From the NCBI GenBank assembly GCA_905234995.1, contig CAJOJV010000002.1, forward strand, positions 1 through 64,000: DNA of 64,000 nucleotides. Direction: 5' to 3'. This DNA is from an uncultured Eubacterium sp. Lineage in GTDB: Bacteria > Bacillota > Clostridia > Oscillospirales > Acutalibacteraceae. The translations under genes were made by a program, and so were the position numbers. This document shows, piece after piece, positions 42,473 through 52,588 of the stretch; position 1 is the first letter of the stretch, and each line of letters begins with the position of its first letter. The notes beneath the pieces were generated by a model. That model did not search any database. It worked only from the letters and a program-made list of their open reading frames with translations, and was not told the origin of the DNA.

Positions 42473-42738
42473 CAACAAAAAACGCCCCTTTGCCAAAAGG
42501 CAAAGAGGCGATAATTACTTACCGTGGTACCACTCTTTTTCGTCAAAACGACGCACTCAACGAACCGACATTCGCTTGCAAAATAACGGTTGCTGCCGTC
42601 TGCGATTACTGTAATTCATCGCAGCCACTCAGGGATGATATTACGATTACGCCCTCTATGCCTTGCACCAACCGGCAATTCTCTGGAAAAGTTTAGCAAC
42701 CGCTTTTTGTTCCCGTCAATGTGTTTCTCTTTTAATTT
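42473..42738 (-). promoter_or_regulatory. T-box riboswitch, probable isoleucine specifier (AUC)
   Basis: Minus-strand leader of about 265 nt with all T-box parts. Stem I has a base pair GGGA (42714-42711)/TCCC (42635-42632), helix GCGGTT/AATCGT, and distal AGAGA...GCCGGTTGGTG. Between the helices the specifier strand reads AATATCA, with ATC (42639-42637) followed by the usual A. Stem II is CTGCGAT/ATCGCAG; CTGAGTGG is the consensus following stem I. The antiterminator GAGTGGTACCACGG carries UGGU, which pairs with tRNA ending in A-CCA, fitting tRNA-Ile. The terminator is CGCCTCTTTGCC-TTTT-GGCAAAGGGGCG plus TTTTTT. It reads into the oxidoreductase operon. Confidence 0.93.
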
Positions 42739-42744
42739 TTAATG

Positions 42745-42773
42745 ATTATAATGCATAATTATTAATTTGTCAA
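42745..42773 (-). promoter_or_regulatory. Perfect consensus promoter of the T-box transcript
   Basis: Minus strand TTGACA (42773-42768), 17-nt spacer, TATAAT (42750-42745): all 12 bases match sigma-A consensus. Constant strong initiation with control by attenuation is typical for T-box genes. Confidence 0.88.
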
Positions 42774-42784
42774 GAAAAAATGAA

Positions 42785-42817
42785 TAAAAAAATCAGCCCT
42801 GCAATAAAGCAGAGCTG
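42785..42817 (-). terminator. Terminator of groES-groEL
   Basis: Minus strand CAGCTCTGC-TTTATT-GCAGGGCTG with one U-G pair, followed by ATTTTTTTATTC. Confidence 0.87.
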
Positions 42818-42836
42818 AAAAAGAAAGGAGAATATA

Positions 42837-44483
<1,647 letters not shown>

Positions 44484-44510
44484 TTACCTCACTTTCCGAA
44501 TTAAAGCGGC

Positions 44511-44783
44511 TTATTCAACAACTGCAAGAATGTCCTTAACGGAAGCAATTGTGTATTCCTTACCGTCAACCTTAACGGATGTGCCGCTGTATTTAGCTGT
44601 AATAACCTTGTCGCCCTCTTTAACGGTCATAGGGTCCTCCTCAGTGCCGGGGCCGACTGCAACAACCTTCATAAATTCAGGCTTTTCCTGCGCTGAAGCT
44701 GCGATATAAAGACCTGACGCGGTTGTTTCCTCTGCTTCAAACTGCTCAAGCAAAACCTTATCTGCAAGTGGCTTGATTGTCAT
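44511..44783 (-). CDS. groES: Co-chaperonin GroES (Hsp10)
   Basis: 90-residue lid of the GroEL chamber. MTIKPLADKVLLEQFEAEETTASGLYI includes the mobile loop, and VGPGTEEDPMTVKEGDKVI the barrel strand with the YSG-type turn (KYSGTSVK). Start ATG 44783, 8 nt after GAGG; an upstream in-frame GTG at 44792 is less well placed. First gene of the heat-shock operon. Confidence 0.96.
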   Translation of the reverse strand: MTIKPLADKVLLEQFEAEETTASGLYIAASAQEKPEFMKVVAVGPGTEEDPMTVKEGDKVITAKYSGTSVKVDGKEYTIASVKDILAVVE

Positions 44784-44818
44784 ATAAATCACCTCTGATT
44801 AAAATATTCATTATTGAG

Positions 44819-44845
44819 TTAGCACTCTTTTCCTCCGAGTGCTAA
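44819..44845 (-). promoter_or_regulatory. CIRCE operator (HrcA binding site)
   Basis: TTAGCACTC-N9-GAGTGCTAA, a perfect match to the CIRCE consensus, placed between the promoter and groES. HrcA bound here represses the operon until heat or unfolded protein titrates GroEL. Confidence 0.97.
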
Positions 44846-44850
44846 ATACT

Positions 44851-44878
44851 ATTTTAGCAAGAATTTTTCATTTGTCAA
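44851..44878 (-). promoter_or_regulatory. Promoter of groES-groEL
   Basis: Minus strand TTGACA (44878-44873), 16-nt spacer, TAAAAT (44856-44851), immediately upstream of CIRCE. Confidence 0.8.
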
Positions 44879-44926
44879 GAGTATTAACAAATATTTCAAA
44901 ATTATAGCATAAAAAATACATATTAT

Positions 44927-44961
44927 AAAAAAATCCCACTCAAATATTATGAATGGGATTT
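44927..44961 (-). terminator. Terminator of the DUF1858-trmK-nif3-rqcH-ispD-ispF run
   Basis: Minus strand AAATCCCA (44961-44954) pairs with TGGGATTT (44938-44931) over a 15-nt loop, then TTTTTATA. Confidence 0.82.
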
Positions 44962-44966
44962 TAGTT

Positions 44967-45434
44967 TTATTCAATTATGCACACAGCATGCGCTGCAATT
45001 CCCTGCCCTGCGCCTGTAAAGCCGAGCTTTTCCTCAGTGGTTGCCTTTACGGAAATCTGAGAAACATCGCACCCGCAGGCTGAGGCAATATTCTTTCGCA
45101 TATCCTCAATATACGGAGCAAGCTTCGGAGCCTGGGCAATTACCGTTGAATCTATATTGCCCACCTTATAACCCTCATTCTCAATCAGAGCAACAACCCT
45201 TTGGAGAAGGACGAGGCTGTCCGCCCCTTCATATTCCGCAGAAGTATCGGGGAAATGCTTGCCGATATCGCCAAGCGCAGCCGCGCCGAGAAGCGCATCC
45301 GAAATTGCGTGAAGCAGAACGTCGGCATCCGAATGACCGAGCAGACCGACATTGCTTGGAATATCAACGCCGCCGATAATGCATTTTCTGCCCTCAACAA
45401 GGCGGTGAACGTCATAGCCGTGACCGATTCTCAT
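44967..45434 (-). CDS. ispF: 2-C-methyl-D-erythritol 2,4-cyclodiphosphate synthase
   Basis: 155-residue trimeric zinc enzyme of the MEP isoprenoid pathway. [21 protein letters not shown] (metal Asp8 and His10), [21 protein letters not shown] (His42 and cap) and [22 protein letters not shown] at the C-terminus are diagnostic. Overlaps ispD by 4 nt, so both consecutive pathway steps are translated together. Confidence 0.96.
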   Translation of the reverse strand: MRIGHGYDVHRLVEGRKCIIGGVDIPSNVGLLGHSDADVLLHAISDALLGAAALGDIGKHFPDTSAEYEGADSLVLLQRVVALIENEGYKVGNIDSTVIAQAPKLAPYIEDMRKNIASACGCDVSQISVKATTEEKLGFTGAGQGIAAHAVCIIE

Positions 45435-46111
45435 AACTCTTCTCCCCTCATTTTATCAATACTTTCCGCAAGCGGGATATCGCCCGGAGTTGTTATTTTG
45501 ATATTCTCATAATCGCCGATAACAGCGCTGACCTTCATTCCGAGTGCCTCAACAAGCTGGCAATCGTCAGTATAATCCTTCCCGTTTTCCCTTGCTCTTT
45601 GAAGCGCTTGCTTATACAAAGCAAAATCAAAAATCTGCGGAGTTTGAATTGAAACCAGATGCTTTCTGTTTGGCGTGCCGACTATATTCAAATCCTCATC
45701 AACAATTTTGATTGTATCCTTAACGTAAACTCCCGTAGCCGCCGCCTTTGTGAGCTGCGCCTCGTCAAGCGTTTTAAGGATTGTCTGCTGAGTAACAAGA
45801 GGGCGTGCGCCATCGTGAATAATAATATAATCGCACTCGTCAATTACCTCAACGGCGTTGCTTATGCTGCCCTGCCTTGTTTTTCCGCCGATAACGAAGG
45901 TTACGCTTTCATCGGGCAGAAGCTCCGAAAACGCCTCCAAATCACATTCCCTGCAGACGACGATAACCTCGTCAATCTCAGGCAAATCAAGAAACGCCTC
46001 AACGCTTTTTTCAAGCACGGTTTTGCCGTTTATTTCAAGAAGCAGCTTGCTTTTATCAATTCCCATTCTTGTGCCGCTGCCTGCACACAGAATTACTGCA
46101 ACGTTAAACAA
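45431..46111 (-). CDS. ispD: 2-C-methyl-D-erythritol 4-phosphate cytidylyltransferase
   Basis: 226-residue cytidylyltransferase of the MEP pathway. [30 protein letters not shown] is the CTP loop with the catalytic Arg and Lys; [13 protein letters not shown] and [12 protein letters not shown] are family marks. Its start overlaps rqcH by 8 nt and its stop overlaps ispF by 4 nt. Confidence 0.95.
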   Translation of the reverse strand: MFNVAVILCAGSGTRMGIDKSKLLLEINGKTVLEKSVEAFLDLPEIDEVIVVCRECDLEAFSELLPDESVTFVIGGKTRQGSISNAVEVIDECDYIIIHDGARPLVTQQTILKTLDEAQLTKAAATGVYVKDTIKIVDEDLNIVGTPNRKHLVSIQTPQIFDFALYKQALQRARENGKDYTDDCQLVEALGMKVSAVIGDYENIKITTPGDIPLAESIDKMRGEEL

Positions 46112-47783
46112 TTTCCTTTATCCTTTCAAGCTCCGCTTTATTCGGAGTTACGTATTCCGTTTTATAATCATCATAAATAACCATACCGGGCTTTGCGCCG
46201 TTTGGCTTTTTAACGTTTTTCACAATCGTGTAATCCACTGCAACGTTTGAGGAGGCTTTTGCCCTGCTGTTTATAACAGCAAGCATTGCCGCCTCACGAA
46301 TAAGCTTATCCGTGAATTCCCTGCCGTCATTAACAGCAATCAGGTGCGAGCCTGGGCAGTCCTTTACATGAAACCATAAATCATAATTGCGTGCGGTTTT
46401 AAGCGTTAAGCGATCATTCATCAGGTTATTTCTGCCAAGCAACAGCCTGAAGCCCTCGCTGCTTTCAAACTCTCGCGGCTTGAGCGCCTTTGCCTTAACG
46501 GCTTTCTTTACGCTTTTCTGCTTAATAAATCCCGTCTGTGCAAGCTCCGCTTTAATCTCGGAAATCTCCGCATCGGTTGAAGCGCGGGAAAGCGCGTCTA
46601 TAACGGAATCAAGATATTCCGCCTCCTGCTTTGCAGCCTCAATGAAATCCGAAAGCTTAGTTTCGGCAATCTGCTTTTTGCGGTATTCCTTATAATATTT
46701 CTGCGCGTTCTGCATCGGATTTAACGCAGGGTCCGCAGGAATTTTTATTTTCTTATTATCATCATAATAATTAATTACATCATAGAACGGCGCGCCCTTT
46801 TGCAGCTGATACTGATTTGCAATTATCAAATCGCCATAGATTTTATATTTATCCTTATCACGGCAATCCGCAAGCTCCTTCTCGCGGTTAACAGCCTTAC
46901 GCACCGCGCGCTCCTGCAGGGTTTGCAGAGTTTTGAAAAGCTCACCCGAGCGCTGATTAATTCTGTCTGCCCTGACCTTTTCATAATAAAAGAAATCAAG
47001 GCAGGCTGAAAAGCTTTCAAAATATTTAATTTCCGCAAGCGAGCCGTACTGCGATATCGGCATAAAGGAGAAATCAAGCGGTGTATCCGTAATAACCGCA
47101 CAGGGCTTAGGGCATTGTGCATACTGCTTAATTGCTTCAAGCGAAATGCCGTTTTCATACTCACGGCAAATTATCGGAGAAACGCCGAGTACCGCTTCCT
47201 GAAATGCCTTAGCCTCGCCCTTATCGCTTGCGTTTATTCTGTCTTTAATATCGCTTAAATCATCCGTAAGTATATTCAGCTTATTCTGTGCAGGCGGGGC
47301 AATATAAGGCTCCGACGGCATAACAGGACGGCTTGAACGCGATTCATCAAGCCTCTTGACGGCATCAACTATCCCGCCGTTTTCATCAACAAGAATTATA
47401 TTGCTGTACCTGCCCATAATTTCGAGCACGAGAGAGTACTCAACCCTGTCGCCCATTTCATTTGTGGCAGAAGCGTTTATTCTTATTACCCTTTCGAGCC
47501 CCTCCTGAGATATTGAGGTTATCCTTGCACCCATTAAATACTTACGCAGGAGCATACAGAGCATCGGGGGCTTTGCGGGGTTTTCGGGCGGAAACTCCGT
47601 GAAATACAAGCCCGAGGAGCCTGAACGGCAGGAAAGCAGCAGCTTCTTTGAACCCTCTCTTGAACGCAGAGAAAGCACCAGCTCCTCCTTTGAGGGCTGA
47701 TGTATTTTCTCAATAAAAGCGCCGTTTGCAAAGGCGGCTATTTCATTTTTAAGATGGAATAAAAATATACCGTCAAGCGCCAT
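46104..47783 (-). CDS. rqcH: RqcH/NFACT (FbpA-like) ribosome quality control protein
   Basis: 559-residue NEMF homologue that binds stalled 50S-peptidyl-tRNA complexes and adds alanine tails. N-terminal NFACT-N domain (MALDGIFLFHLKNEI..., about 1-200), two coiled-coil arms (270-430) and the NFACT-R domain with NYDLWFHVKDCPGSHLIAV (about 475). Also annotated fibronectin-binding protein A in streptococci. It follows nif3 by 9 nt. Length typical (550-570). Confidence 0.92.
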   Translation of the reverse strand: MALDGIFLFHLKNEIAAFANGAFIEKIHQPSKEELVLSLRSREGSKKLLLSCRSGSSGLYFTEFPPENPAKPPMLCMLLRKYLMGARITSISQEGLERVIRINASATNEMGDRVEYSLVLEIMGRYSNIILVDENGGIVDAVKRLDESRSSRPVMPSEPYIAPPAQNKLNILTDDLSDIKDRINASDKGEAKAFQEAVLGVSPIICREYENGISLEAIKQYAQCPKPCAVITDTPLDFSFMPISQYGSLAEIKYFESFSACLDFFYYEKVRADRINQRSGELFKTLQTLQERAVRKAVNREKELADCRDKDKYKIYGDLIIANQYQLQKGAPFYDVINYYDDNKKIKIPADPALNPMQNAQKYYKEYRKKQIAETKLSDFIEAAKQEAEYLDSVIDALSRASTDAEISEIKAELAQTGFIKQKSVKKAVKAKALKPREFESSEGFRLLLGRNNLMNDRLTLKTARNYDLWFHVKDCPGSHLIAVNDGREFTDKLIREAAMLAVINSRAKASSNVAVDYTIVKNVKKPNGAKPGMVIYDDYKTEYVTPNKAELERIKEIV

Positions 47784-47792
47784 AAGCTTTCC

Positions 47793-48545
47793 TTAAAAAT
47801 CAAAAGTTTTAACGGGGTTTTGCTGATTACCCCAAACAAATTCAACCTCGGGAAATTCAGCCTTAAGCATATCAAGCAGCCTTGAAAAGGCTTCGCTTTC
47901 CGTTTCAAAATGACCCGCGCTGATAACCGCAAAGCCCTGCTCCGCAGCATTAAGCATCGAGTGATATTTCATATCGCCCGTCAAAAAGCAATCGGCGCAC
48001 TGCATTGCATCGTTAATATATTCCTCGCACGCGCCTCCGCCGACTGCAACGGTTTTAATCGGATTATCGGTTTCAGTATACCTTATGCCTGCCGTGCCGA
48101 GCCTGTCAGCAACAAGCTGTGCAAAATCATCAATGCTCATCTCACATTCAAGGCTGCCCCTGACTATGAAGGTGTTTTCAATCGGCTCAACATTATTAAT
48201 GCCGAGAATTTTGCAAAGATTTGCATTAATCCCCTGCTCTGCCTTATCAAAATTAGTGTGAGCTGAAATAACGGAAACACTGTTATTAGCGCAGGTGTAA
48301 ACCGCGCTGCCCTCAATAATCTCGCTTAACGGGCTGAAAATAATCGGGTGGTGTGAAACCACTAAATCCGCGCCGTAATCAGCGGCGAGAGTGCAGACCG
48401 CCTTTGTTGCATCAAGCGAAAGCACCGCCCTTTTAACCTCCTTATCAAAGGAGCCAATAAGCAGCCCTGAGTTATCCCATTCCTCCTGAGTTTCAAACGG
48501 AGCAAGAGTGTTTATATAATTGTAAATATCCCTAACTGTCGGCAT
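47793..48545 (-). CDS. Nif3-like dinuclear metal centre protein (YqfO family)
   Basis: 250-residue Nif3/YbgI family protein. VVSHHPIIF (metal histidines), SAHTNFDKAEQGINANLCKILG and AVGGGACEEYINDAMQCADCFLTGDMKYH with the C-terminal AGHFETES are the conserved metal-binding segments. Lacks the PII-like insert found in Bacillus YqfO, explaining the shorter length. Named GTP cyclohydrolase I type 2 in some annotations, but the activity is uncertain. Start ATG 48545 with AGG 8 nt upstream; overlaps trmK by 14 nt, the usual trmK-nif3 pair. Confidence 0.9.
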   Translation of the reverse strand: MPTVRDIYNYINTLAPFETQEEWDNSGLLIGSFDKEVKRAVLSLDATKAVCTLAADYGADLVVSHHPIIFSPLSEIIEGSAVYTCANNSVSVISAHTNFDKAEQGINANLCKILGINNVEPIENTFIVRGSLECEMSIDDFAQLVADRLGTAGIRYTETDNPIKTVAVGGGACEEYINDAMQCADCFLTGDMKYHSMLNAAEQGFAVISAGHFETESEAFSRLLDMLKAEFPEVEFVWGNQQNPVKTFDF

Positions 48546-49191
48546 CTTTATCACCTAAAGCCTTGTGAATTTTATTTATAACGGCGGAATAATCCTCCCC
48601 GCCCTTTTGCTTATTTTCAAGATAATTTAACAAATGAGAAAAATATTCTTTATGTGTGTAATCGCTGATTTTGCCGAGAAAACAAAAGGCATCGTCAACC
48701 TCAGAGCATTCGCCGGTATAAACCGCGTCAAACACGCTGTAATAATGCCTGCCCTCTTTAACGATAAAATCAGTCTGTATTTCAAAACCGTTGGCATAAA
48801 GCCAGCGGCGCAGGATTTCAGGATGAGTCATAGGATTAAAAATGAAATAGTATTTATCATTTTTAACCCAAGGGGCTTTGCTCATTATTTGGGCAATCAG
48901 CTCGCCGCCCATTCCGCAGATTGCGATATCCTCAACCTCATCGGGATTAACGCTCTGCAAGCCGTCAGACAGCACGCAGATGATTTTATCTCCGAAGCCG
49001 AGCTCATCAACAAGGCGCTGACAGGAAGCAAGCGGACCCTCGTTAATATCCGCGGCAAAAGCGCTGCGGATTATGCCCCTTTCAAGCAGATAAACAGGAA
49101 GAAAGCCGTGGTCACATCCTATATCGGCAAGGGCGGTATTTGCCCTCACCAGGGAAGCCACGGCATTCAGTCTTTCAGTCAGCTTAATCAT
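48532..49191 (-). CDS. trmK: tRNA (adenine-22-N1)-methyltransferase TrmK
   Basis: 219-residue SAM-dependent methyltransferase making m1A22 in the tRNA D-loop in Gram-positive bacteria. LADIGCDHGFLPVYLLERG is the SAM loop (about residues 21-39), AICGMGGELIAQIM the motif IV region, and FNPMTHPEILRRWLYANGF follows. Length and coupling to nif3 match Bacillus yqfN-yqfO. Five nt after the DUF1858 gene. Confidence 0.92.
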   Translation of the reverse strand: MIKLTERLNAVASLVRANTALADIGCDHGFLPVYLLERGIIRSAFAADINEGPLASCQRLVDELGFGDKIICVLSDGLQSVNPDEVEDIAICGMGGELIAQIMSKAPWVKNDKYYFIFNPMTHPEILRRWLYANGFEIQTDFIVKEGRHYYSVFDAVYTGECSEVDDAFCFLGKISDYTHKEYFSHLLNYLENKQKGGEDYSAVINKIHKALGDKDADS

Positions 49192-49196
49192 TGAGA

Positions 49197-49394
49197 TTAA
49201 CCGAGAAGCTCATTAATTGCGGCAATAAGCTCATCAGCATCCGTGCCGTGAACATAGCAAGCCTGCTCAATTGTTTCTCCCCTTGAAGCGGGGCAGCCGA
49301 GGCAGTGCATACCAATCTCTAAAAAGAGCGGTGCGGCATCGGGGCAGATATCAAGAACATCGCCGATAATAGTGTCTTTATTAACCTGTGCCAT
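49197..49394 (-). CDS. DUF1858 small redox-type protein
   Basis: 65-residue protein with the DUF1858 pattern: VNKDTIIGDVLDICPDAAPLFLEIGMHCLGCPASRGETIEQA, where the CxxC pair (HCLGCPAS) near residue 29 suggests a redox or cluster-related role (hybrid cluster protein-associated domain). Start at ATG 49394 with AGAAGGA upstream; the longer frame to 49451 is leader. First gene before trmK on the minus strand. Confidence 0.85.
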   Translation of the reverse strand: MAQVNKDTIIGDVLDICPDAAPLFLEIGMHCLGCPASRGETIEQACYVHGTDADELIAAINELLG

Positions 49395-49516
49395 TTTATT
49401 TTCCTTCTTTCTTTGATATAGTACCAAATTACGCCCTATATTATAGTACAAATTAAAAGGGTTTGCAAGTGGTGAATTTTTATGTTAATATAGTTTTTGT
49501 AAAAAGAGGTGACATT

Positions 49517-50083
49517 ATGAGCGAAAATGAAGAATACAACTGGAAATTTGACGCATTTATGGGCGGCGTGCAGGACGGCGGACTGCGCTCAACGCTTGAG
49601 ATACATATGCTTGTTTGCTATCTTGTTGCAAACGTTAAGGAAAAGATGACTGCCGACGTTATTACGGAAACGGTTGTTGAGGGCGAATTTGCAAATTATT
49701 TTGAAACAAGCAGCGCACTGCAGAGCCTTATAGACAGAGGGCTTATTTTGCAGGATGAAAAAGGACGACTGACGGCAACGGATAAATGCAAGGAATATAT
49801 TACTTTGGTTGAAAACGAGCTGCCGTGGACGATTAAGACGCGTTCGCTAAAACTCGCCTCCACCCTTGCAGTGCGCAAAAAATTTGAAAAGGAAAACGGC
49901 GCGGAGATTACCGAAAAGGACGGGAATTATTTCGTTACCCTGCATATCAAAAGCGAGGCGGGCTTTGACGTTTTAACGCTGACGTTACTCGCCGTTTCCT
50001 ACGATGATGCAATGGATATTAAAAACAAATTCTTTGAAGACCCGATTACGGTTTACAACAGCATTATGAAGATGCTTTATTGA
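49517..50083 (+). CDS. DUF4364 winged-helix-like protein
   Basis: 188-residue cytoplasmic protein of the DUF4364 family found in Clostridia. MSENEEYNWKFDAFMGGVQDGGLRSTLE starts the protein; an N-terminal helix-turn-helix-like part (LSTLE...ALQSLIDRGLILQDEKGRLTATDKCKEY, about 60-100) suggests a DNA-binding fold, with a mixed alpha/beta C-terminal domain. No confirmed function. Start at ATG 49517, 7 nt after GAGGTG; the longer frame to 49463 is not used. Divergent from the DUF1858 gene and monocistronic. Confidence 0.8.
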   Translation: MSENEEYNWKFDAFMGGVQDGGLRSTLEIHMLVCYLVANVKEKMTADVITETVVEGEFANYFETSSALQSLIDRGLILQDEKGRLTATDKCKEYITLVENELPWTIKTRSLKLASTLAVRKKFEKENGAEITEKDGNYFVTLHIKSEAGFDVLTLTLLAVSYDDAMDIKNKFFEDPITVYNSIMKMLY

Positions 50084-50093
50084 TGGATAATAC

Positions 50094-50317
50094 TAATTGG
50101 GAGTTGTCAAATTGAAGTGACCAGTGGCTAGTGACCAGTTATTGGTCGGGATTGCTCAGCCGCAGACGGCTCACCCCTCTGTCAGCTATCGCTGACTTCT
50201 CCCCTGTCAAGGGGAGTACCCGCACCCGATTATATTCGTAGAGAAGCGACCCCCAACTGACCACTGACCACCGGACACTGACCACTTCGCGAGCAGCGCG
50301 ACACACTCTGATTTGTT
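50094..50317. repeat. Composite intergenic repeat (copy D)
   Basis: The 280-nt gap between DUF4364 and ispH-S1 holds no gene. Ends TAATTGGGAGTTGTC and CTCTGATTTGTT are the inverted ends of the same family as 10264-10319 and 24690-24752. Inside are several TGACCA(C/G)TG-like direct repeats, the block GCTCAGCCGCAGACGGCTC shared with 28741-28860, and an inverted CTCCCCTGTCAAGGGGAG. The structure looks like one element inserted into another. Confidence 0.65.
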
Positions 50318-50325
50318 AAAATATT

Positions 50326-50356
50326 AAAGGACTTGTGCGGATTGCACAAGTCCTTA
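50326..50356 (-). terminator. Terminator of the ABC-F to ispH-S1 operon
   Basis: AAGGACTTGTGC (50327-50338) and GCACAAGTCCTT (50344-50355) form a perfect 12-bp stem with loop GGATT, flanked by TTTAATATTTT on the minus strand. Confidence 0.88.
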
Positions 50357-50365
50357 GTTTTTATC

Positions 50366-52588
50366 TTATTCAGCGTCCTCAGCGGGAGCTTCCTCTGCTG
50401 CTTCTTCAGCAGGTGCTTCCTCAGCGGGAGCCTCTTCAACTGCCTCTGCAGGAGCCTCTTCAACGGGAGCTTCCTCAGCAGGAGCCTCTTCAACTGCCTC
50501 TGCAGGAGCTTCTTCGGCAACCTCAGCAGGTGCTTCCTCTGCTGCTTTCTCGGCAGGAGCGTCATCCTGAAGCGCTTCAATCTTTTCCTCCGGCTTCTCA
50601 AGAAGCTGCTTGATTGAAAGGCTTACTCTCTTCTTATCAAAATCAATATCTGTGATAAGAACGTTAACAACGTCGCCAACCTTGAGAACGTCACCCGGAG
50701 TCTTTACTCTTTCCCAGCTGATCTGGCTGATATGTATAAGACCTTCAATACCCGGAACAACGGTTGCGAATGCGCCGAATGCGGTTAAACCGACAATCTT
50801 TGCCTCAAGCTGTGAGCCGACGGGATAATCTCTCTTGAGGATTTCCCAAGGATTATCCTCAATCTTTTTGAAGCCAAGTGAAATCTTGTGTGACTCAGCG
50901 TCAAGAGCCTTGATGTAAACCTCAACCTGATCACCAACGTTAACAACCTCAGACGGATGCTTAATGCGAGTCCAAGAAAGCTCGCTGATATGAATCATAC
51001 CGTCAACGCCGCCGATATCAACGAAAGCGCCGTAATTTGTTAATGACTTAACTGTGCCTGAGAGTTTCATACCCTCTTCAAGCTTTGCCCAAGCCTCTTC
51101 GCGGGCTGCCTTCTTTTCCTCGTTAAGAACAACCTTGATTGAGCCCGTTGCACGTCTTCTTGCAGGATTGATGTCAATAATCTTAAACCTTGCAGTTGTG
51201 CCCTTTAAAATATCAAGCTCCTGATTGCGAGGAACGCCTGTTAATGATGCGGGAATAAATACTCTTGTGCCGTTAACGCTTGCAAGCACGCCGCCGCGAA
51301 CTACCGCAACGATTACGCCCTCGAGAACCTCATCATTCTCCTTAGCGGCAACGATATCATCCCAGCCCTTGAATGCGTCCGTAAGCTTCTTTGAAAGCTT
51401 GAGAACGCCTTCCTGATCATCAGTTTTCATGATGATTAAATCGAGAACATCGCCGATTGAAACAACGTCTTCGCATTTATCAAACGGCTCCGAGGATAAA
51501 TCATCATAGGCGATTACGCCTGTTTGCTTTCTGCCGATAACATCAACGAACACCTCTGACGGGGTGATGTTAACAACAGTTCCCTTAACGATTTTGCTTG
51601 TGTCATCATCGCTGAAAGATTGTTCGAGCATTTCTGCGAAGGTTTCACCATCAGCAGATGCTTCGACAGCAGCCTTATCGGCAGTATCAGCGGTTTCTGC
51701 TGTCTCAGCAGCAACTTCAGCTGCCTCAACTTCCTTTTCTTTAATTTCTTCGGACATGGTTTTTAGTACCTCCTTAATGATTACGGACGGTGTTGACGCG
51801 CCCGCTGTAACTCCAACTACTTTATAAGGCGATAAATCAAGCAAAGAAAGCTCCGCCGCAGTTTCAATTAAAAACGTCGGCGCATTTTCAGAGCAAACAT
51901 CACGCAGCTTACAGGTATTGGACGAATGGCGACCTCCGACGACAAGCATAGCGTCACACTCCTTGGACAGTGAAAACGCTTCAGTCTGCCTATCGGATGT
52001 AGCATTACATATTGTATCAAATATTTCGCAATTTGTACATACTTTTTTTATAATTTCTTCGCATTTTTTCCATTCTTCGAGGCTGAAGGTGGTTTGCGAA
52101 ACGCAAATCAGGGGTAAATCAGCGTTAAAGCCCTCTGAATCAAGTATCGAAAGCAGCTCCTTTTCATTCTTAAACACGAAGCTTTTGCCCGTGCAGAAGG
52201 AGCGGATTCCCCTGACCTCCGGATGATTTTCATCACCCGCGATAAGGGTTATTGCTTCTGGCGGCTGCTTTTTTACGATATTGTGAATCTTAAGCACGAA
52301 CGGGCAGGTTGCGTTAATATAAGGAATATTTCTGCTTTCAATATCCTCAATAACCTCTTTTTCAACCCCGTGTGTGCGAACGACGATTTTATAGCCCTCT
52401 TTGCAATCAGCAGGGCTTTCAATTGCCTCAACGCCCTTTTCAAGCAAATCATCAACAAGCTGCTGATTATGGATTATGGGGCCGAGAGTGCACACCTTTT
52501 CGCCCTTTTCAACGAGGTCATAAACGAGATTAACAGCTCTGTCAACCCCGAAGCAGAAGCCCGCGGTTTTTGCAAGCTTAATCTGCAT
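50366..52588 (-). CDS. ispH: IspH (LytB)-ribosomal protein S1 fusion
   Basis: 740-residue bifunctional protein. Residues 1-280 are 4-hydroxy-3-methylbut-2-enyl diphosphate reductase, the last MEP-pathway enzyme, with cluster cysteines in AKTAGFCFGVDRAV, INATCPFVLKIH and FDTICNATSDRQTEA. Residues about 335-670 are four S1 RNA-binding repeats (for example GTVKSLTNYGAFVDIGGVDG, about 520-540). The last 60 residues are an EAPAEEA-type low-complexity tail. The fusion is known in Clostridia. Start ATG 52588, 8 nt after AAGG, overlapping plsC by 11 nt. Confidence 0.93.
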   Translation of the reverse strand: MQIKLAKTAGFCFGVDRAVNLVYDLVEKGEKVCTLGPIIHNQQLVDDLLEKGVEAIESPADCKEGYKIVVRTHGVEKEVIEDIESRNIPYINATCPFVLKIHNIVKKQPPEAITLIAGDENHPEVRGIRSFCTGKSFVFKNEKELLSILDSEGFNADLPLICVSQTTFSLEEWKKCEEIIKKVCTNCEIFDTICNATSDRQTEAFSLSKECDAMLVVGGRHSSNTCKLRDVCSENAPTFLIETAAELSLLDLSPYKVVGVTAGASTPSVIIKEVLKTMSEEIKEKEVEAAEVAAETAETADTADKAAVEASADGETFAEMLEQSFSDDDTSKIVKGTVVNITPSEVFVDVIGRKQTGVIAYDDLSSEPFDKCEDVVSIGDVLDLIIMKTDDQEGVLKLSKKLTDAFKGWDDIVAAKENDEVLEGVIVAVVRGGVLASVNGTRVFIPASLTGVPRNQELDILKGTTARFKIIDINPARRRATGSIKVVLNEEKKAAREEAWAKLEEGMKLSGTVKSLTNYGAFVDIGGVDGMIHISELSWTRIKHPSEVVNVGDQVEVYIKALDAESHKISLGFKKIEDNPWEILKRDYPVGSQLEAKIVGLTAFGAFATVVPGIEGLIHISQISWERVKTPGDVLKVGDVVNVLITDIDFDKKRVSLSIKQLLEKPEEKIEALQDDAPAEKAAEEAPAEVAEEAPAEAVEEAPAEEAPVEEAPAEAVEEAPAEEAPAEEAAEEAPAEDAE

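Noticed and set aside
42384..42546. N-terminal extension of the gamma subunit
   Set aside because: It would translate the T-box terminator and antiterminator; the family start and ribosome site are at 42384.
42636..42640. Tyrosine specifier UAU in the T-box
   Set aside because: The base after the codon would be C, and T-boxes favour C-ending specifiers followed by A; AUC-A fits better.
50380..50600. CRISPR-like regular repeats
   Set aside because: They are in-frame EAPAEEA codon repeats of the IspH-S1 tail, without spacers.
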